Assembly (NCBI RefSeq): GCF_009720865.1
Contig: NZ_WNLA01000003.1
Coordinates: 186,001-250,000 of the forward strand
DNA: 64,000 bases
Reading direction: 5' to 3'
Source of the DNA: Pseudoduganella ginsengisoli
GTDB taxonomy: Bacteria; Pseudomonadota; Gammaproteobacteria; Burkholderiales; Burkholderiaceae_D
A program made the position numbers and the translations under genes. The notes beneath the pieces are model-generated. The model saw nothing but the letters and a program-made list of their open reading frames with translations. It had not been told where the DNA came from and did no database searches. Shown here piece after piece: positions 63,356-64,000 of the stretch; the first letter of the stretch is position 1, and every line of letters starts with the position of its first letter.

Positions 63356-64000
63356 ATGAGTACTGTGACAACGTACCTCGCACAACTGTTCTCCCCTCCT
63401 GACGACCCATCGATGCTGACCTACGGCAACTATGATCCGTGGCTGGTCCTGCTGTCCGTGGTGGTGGCCAGCTTTTCCTCGTGGATGGGCTTGCAGATGG
63501 CGGGCCAGGCCGCGTCGGCATCGACACCCAACCTGCGCCGCGCCGCCCTGCTGACCGGCAGCCTGGCGCTGGGCAGCGGCGTATGGGCGATGCACTTCAT
63601 CGGCATGCTGGCCTTTAATTTGTGCACCGGCGTCGAATATGACCGCGCCCTGACCATCTGGTCGATGTTGCCCAGTATTGCCGCGTCCAGCGTGGCGCTG
63701 TCGCTGATCGGCCGCAAACGTATCAATGGCTGGCAATTGCTGATCGGCGGCGTGCTGGTAGGCGCCGGCATCGGCGCCATGCATTACACGGGCATGGCGG
63801 CGCTGCGCAGCACGCTGGAATTGCGCTATGACCCATGGATGTTCGGCCTGTCGATCCTGGTGGCCGTGGCGCTGGCCAGCCTGGCCTTGTGGGTGCGTTT
63901 CGGCTTGTCGATGCTGCGCACGTGGATGTCGGAAAACACGCGGCTGGGCGTGGCCGGCGTCACGATGGGTTTTGCCATCGCCGGCATGCATTACACGGGC
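63356..64000 (+). CDS. MHYT-domain signalling protein, 5' part (runs off window)
   Basis: The frame is open from ATG 63356 to the right edge (215 codons). The protein begins with a short soluble segment and then repeated membrane helices carrying the MHYT signature: AMHFIGMLAFN, AMHYTGMAAL and AGMHYTG. MHYT domains have about six helices and are proposed to sense diatomic gases through copper bound by the Met/His residues. They are usually followed by GGDEF-EAL or kinase output domains, which would lie beyond the window. ATG 63415 is an alternative start. Confidence 0.9.
   Translation, partial: MSTVTTYLAQLFSPPDDPSMLTYGNYDPWLVLLSVVVASFSSWMGLQMAGQAASASTPNLRRAALLTGSLALGSGVWAMHFIGMLAFNLCTGVEYDRALTIWSMLPSIAASSVALSLIGRKRINGWQLLIGGVLVGAGIGAMHYTGMAALRSTLELRYDPWMFGLSILVAVALASLALWVRFGLSMLRTWMSENTRLGVAGVTMGFAIAGMHYTG

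Overview
The window looks like chromosomal DNA of a GC-rich betaproteobacterium, most likely family Oxalobacteraceae (Janthinobacterium/Duganella/Massilia type). This is an inference from gene families and their order: ftsX-rpoH, an aa3-type cytochrome oxidase cluster with a tiny assembly gene ahead of ctaG, bioC-like/comF/trmL, oxyR-ubiA, and yggS-proC divergent from pilT-pilU. No rRNA, tRNA, prophage, IS or CRISPR array was seen. Almost all of the sequence is coding.

Layout. 1-2482: 3' end of ftsX, rpoH behind a CIRCE-overlapped promoter, and a lipoprotein. 2485-2614: a small element with imperfect inverted ends. 2632-7413: gamma-glutamyltransferase, a divergent P450/monooxygenase pair with an ArsR regulator, and signal peptidase I. 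7470-10582: an ABC exporter whose permease is fused to a CPBP intramembrane protease. 10583-13484: a decaying sugar-acid locus with an intact 2-oxoglutarate-semialdehyde dehydrogenase and GntR regulator, flanked by deletion remnants of an SMP-30 lactonase and of kdgD. 13676-19282: a hybrid histidine kinase coupled to a REC-GAF-GGDEF-EAL-REC protein. 19339-21012: a PafA-like phosphatase. 21101-25175: a ter-type stress cluster (two TerD, AIM24-like, DUF475/TerC-like) with a NhaR-like LysR regulator. 25177-31302: a TetR regulator divergent from a ybhGFSR-type exporter operon, with a perfect 24-bp palindrome between them.

31405-36458: a CorC/TlyC-type membrane protein and an accessory run of small genes (GNAT, VOC, GFA, three secreted unknowns), including a broken DUF4256 gene. 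36470-38928: an H-NOX sensor translationally coupled to a PAS-GGDEF-EAL enzyme. 38984-49019: an AI-2E transporter, then the full cytochrome c oxidase assembly and structural cluster (SCO1, ctaB, ctaA, SCO-like, SURF1, ctaE, DUF2970, ctaG, small protein, ctaD, ctaC). 49289-56150: bioC-like methyltransferase, comF, trmL, DUF421, rfaE2/hldE, a PilU-like ATPase with an acidic tail, oxyR, ubiA and DUF883. 56160-58823: a porin between two periplasmic binding-type proteins. 58851-64000: proC, yggS, pilT, pilU, glutathione peroxidase and the start of an MHYT-domain protein.

Themes. Cyclic-di-GMP and phosphorelay signalling recurs (kinase/EAL pair, H-NOX pair, MHYT protein). Genes appear to be lost through internal deletions, with three remnants. 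A 30-bp palindromic intergenic repeat occurs four times and probably acts as a REP-like or terminator element.
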